A stretch of 5,723 nt of DNA from Pseudomonadota bacterium (GTDB lineage Bacteria > Desulfobacterota > Desulfobacteria > Desulfobacterales > RPRI01), in NCBI GenBank assembly GCA_018830925.1, contig JAHJRK010000226.1, positions 1 through 5,723 of the forward strand, written 5' to 3'. The position numbers were made by a program, and so were the translations under genes. The notes below the pieces were generated by a model. The model was not told the origin of the DNA. It did no database searches and worked only from the letters and a program-made list of their open reading frames with translations. This document shows positions 4,762 to 5,723 of this stretch, piece after piece; the first letter of the stretch is position 1; each line of letters starts with the position of its first letter.

Positions 4762-5723
4762 ATGAACGCAGAAGTCAGAAACAAGATGATCAAAATAGAA
4801 TCCTGTGGAATGACTGATGTCGGAAGGAAAAGAAAAGGAAACGAAGATTCATATTTTCTGGATGAAAACCTCCGCATTTATGTTGTCGCCGACGGAATGG
4901 GCGGACATCTGGCCGGAGAAGTGGCAAGCAAGCTTGTTGTTGATACGATAAAAGACCTTATGAACAGGTATGCGGGCGGAGATACCGAAACAATCTGGGC
5001 AATTCCAAAAGCTTCAAAATACTCAGCATGGCTGGTTTCAGGCATTCTTGAAGCAAACAAGCAGGTTTTCAGGTTATCAAAAAGCAGGAAAGAATTTGAA
5101 GGAATGGGCTCGACCGTTTCCGCGGTTTTCGTAACAACTGGAACCCTGATTGCGGCAAATGTCGGAGACAGTCCTATTTATCTTATACGCAATAATGAAA
5201 TAAGCCTCCTTTCGGTGCCTCACACCGCAATGGCCGAATATGCCGCCTTTGCCCCGGCAGGCGCAAAACCCCTTTCAGATAAATACAGGCATGTAATCAC
5301 ACGAGCAATAGGGAGCAAAGAGACGGTGGAACCCGATTTTCGTGAAACAACAGCACAACCGGGTGACATAATCGTTATCTGTTCTGATGGACTAAGCGAC
5401 AAGGTCACACCTGAAGAAATAATGAAAATCACCGGGAGCAATCCCCCGTCAAAAGCAGGCGGGATGCTGGTTGATCTTGCCAATGAACGTGGAGGGGAAG
5501 ATAACATAACATTAATTGTCCTGAAAATTACCGGCGATTCAGGAACCATTCAAACGCCAGACAGATCTGTCAATAAGGCCGAAAGGAAGCAGGAAATCCA
5601 TGAGCCTGTTGCAGTTGAATATGACACCGATGAATTCTCAGGCAAGGCTCTGATAAAATATATTACGGCAGACGGCCTCTTTCTCGAGACAGGTGAAATA
5701 TTTTCAATCGGCCAGAAACTTAC
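4762..5723 (+). CDS. PP2C-type Ser/Thr phosphatase with C-terminal PilZ-like region (3' end outside window)
   Basis: The frame is open from ATG 4762 to the window end (320 complete codons). Residues about 12-257 are a PPM/PP2C phosphatase with all acidic metal residues: KGNEDS (Asp29), VADGMGGH (42-49, Asp44), GMGSTVSA (114-121), ANVGDSPIYL (Asp136), TRAIGS (180-185), CSDGLSD (207-213, Asp209) and GGEDNIT (244-250, Asp247). It should remove phosphate from Ser/Thr using Mn or Mg, most simply reversing the kinase encoded upstream. A linker (about 258-273) leads to residues 274-320, which follow the PilZ pattern (charged ERKQ start, beta strand VAVEYD, ALIKYITADGLFLET, then a SIGQKL strand). The c-di-GMP residues are degenerate: RxxxR appears as RKQEI and D/NxSxxG as YITADG. 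A weak AAGG lies 8 bases before ATG 4762; the in-frame ATG at 4786 is an alternative start. There is no membrane segment in the visible part. Catalytic family is firm; the PilZ call is tentative because the domain is cut. Confidence 0.92.
   Translation, partial: MNAEVRNKMIKIESCGMTDVGRKRKGNEDSYFLDENLRIYVVADGMGGHLAGEVASKLVVDTIKDLMNRYAGGDTETIWAIPKASKYSAWLVSGILEANKQVFRLSKSRKEFEGMGSTVSAVFVTTGTLIAANVGDSPIYLIRNNEISLLSVPHTAMAEYAAFAPAGAKPLSDKYRHVITRAIGSKETVEPDFRETTAQPGDIIVICSDGLSDKVTPEEIMKITGSNPPSKAGGMLVDLANERGGEDNITLIVLKITGDSGTIQTPDRSVNKAERKQEIHEPVAVEYDTDEFSGKALIKYITADGLFLETGEIFSIGQKL

Noticed and set aside
5220..5549. Minus-strand ORF of 109 codons inside the PP2C gene
   Set aside because: It lies opposite conserved PP2C motifs, has no recognisable domain and is a shadow of the real gene.

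Overview
The window looks like chromosomal DNA of a Gram-negative, AT-leaning bacterium, most likely in the Desulfobacterota (old Deltaproteobacteria), perhaps near the Desulfobacterales. Three things suggest this: a divergent PrmA-like methyltransferase of a type I associate with that group, an intergenic element whose inverted ends carry TCGTAAAAA / TTTTTACGA, and eukaryotic-like Ser/Thr kinase and PP2C genes. The lineage is an inference from memory of these families, not a computed result.

All genes read left to right. The left block (1-2198) holds the 3' end of an AcuC-type histone-deacetylase-family gene, an AcuB-type protein (two CBS domains plus an ACT-like domain), and a gene for a PrmA-like methyltransferase. 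AcuC and AcuB types also occur together in the Bacillus acu operon. A 319-base gap between the first two genes is largely filled by a MITE-like element. The methyltransferase gene starts on the last base of the acuB-type stop codon. It is broken by a net frame change near 1708-1718, between its LDPG and FGTGTHPTT motifs, and is therefore annotated as a frameshifted gene.

A 242-base spacer (2199-2440) follows. It has a weak terminator, two tandem hairpins that differ by a compensatory base-pair change, and a dyad with 10-bp perfect arms enclosing a 17-base direct repeat.

The right block (2441-5723) is a signalling cluster: a metallo-beta-lactamase-fold hydrolase; a Ser/Thr protein kinase fused to a C-terminal cyclic-nucleotide-binding domain; and, after a hairpin-rich 166-base spacer, a PP2C phosphatase that runs off the window. 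Past its catalytic domain the phosphatase enters what looks like a degenerate PilZ domain. The kinase and phosphatase are natural antagonists, one apparently gated by a cyclic mononucleotide and the other carrying a PilZ-like module. This architecture is the most interesting point in the window. No tRNA, rRNA, CRISPR array, transposase or phage gene was seen.
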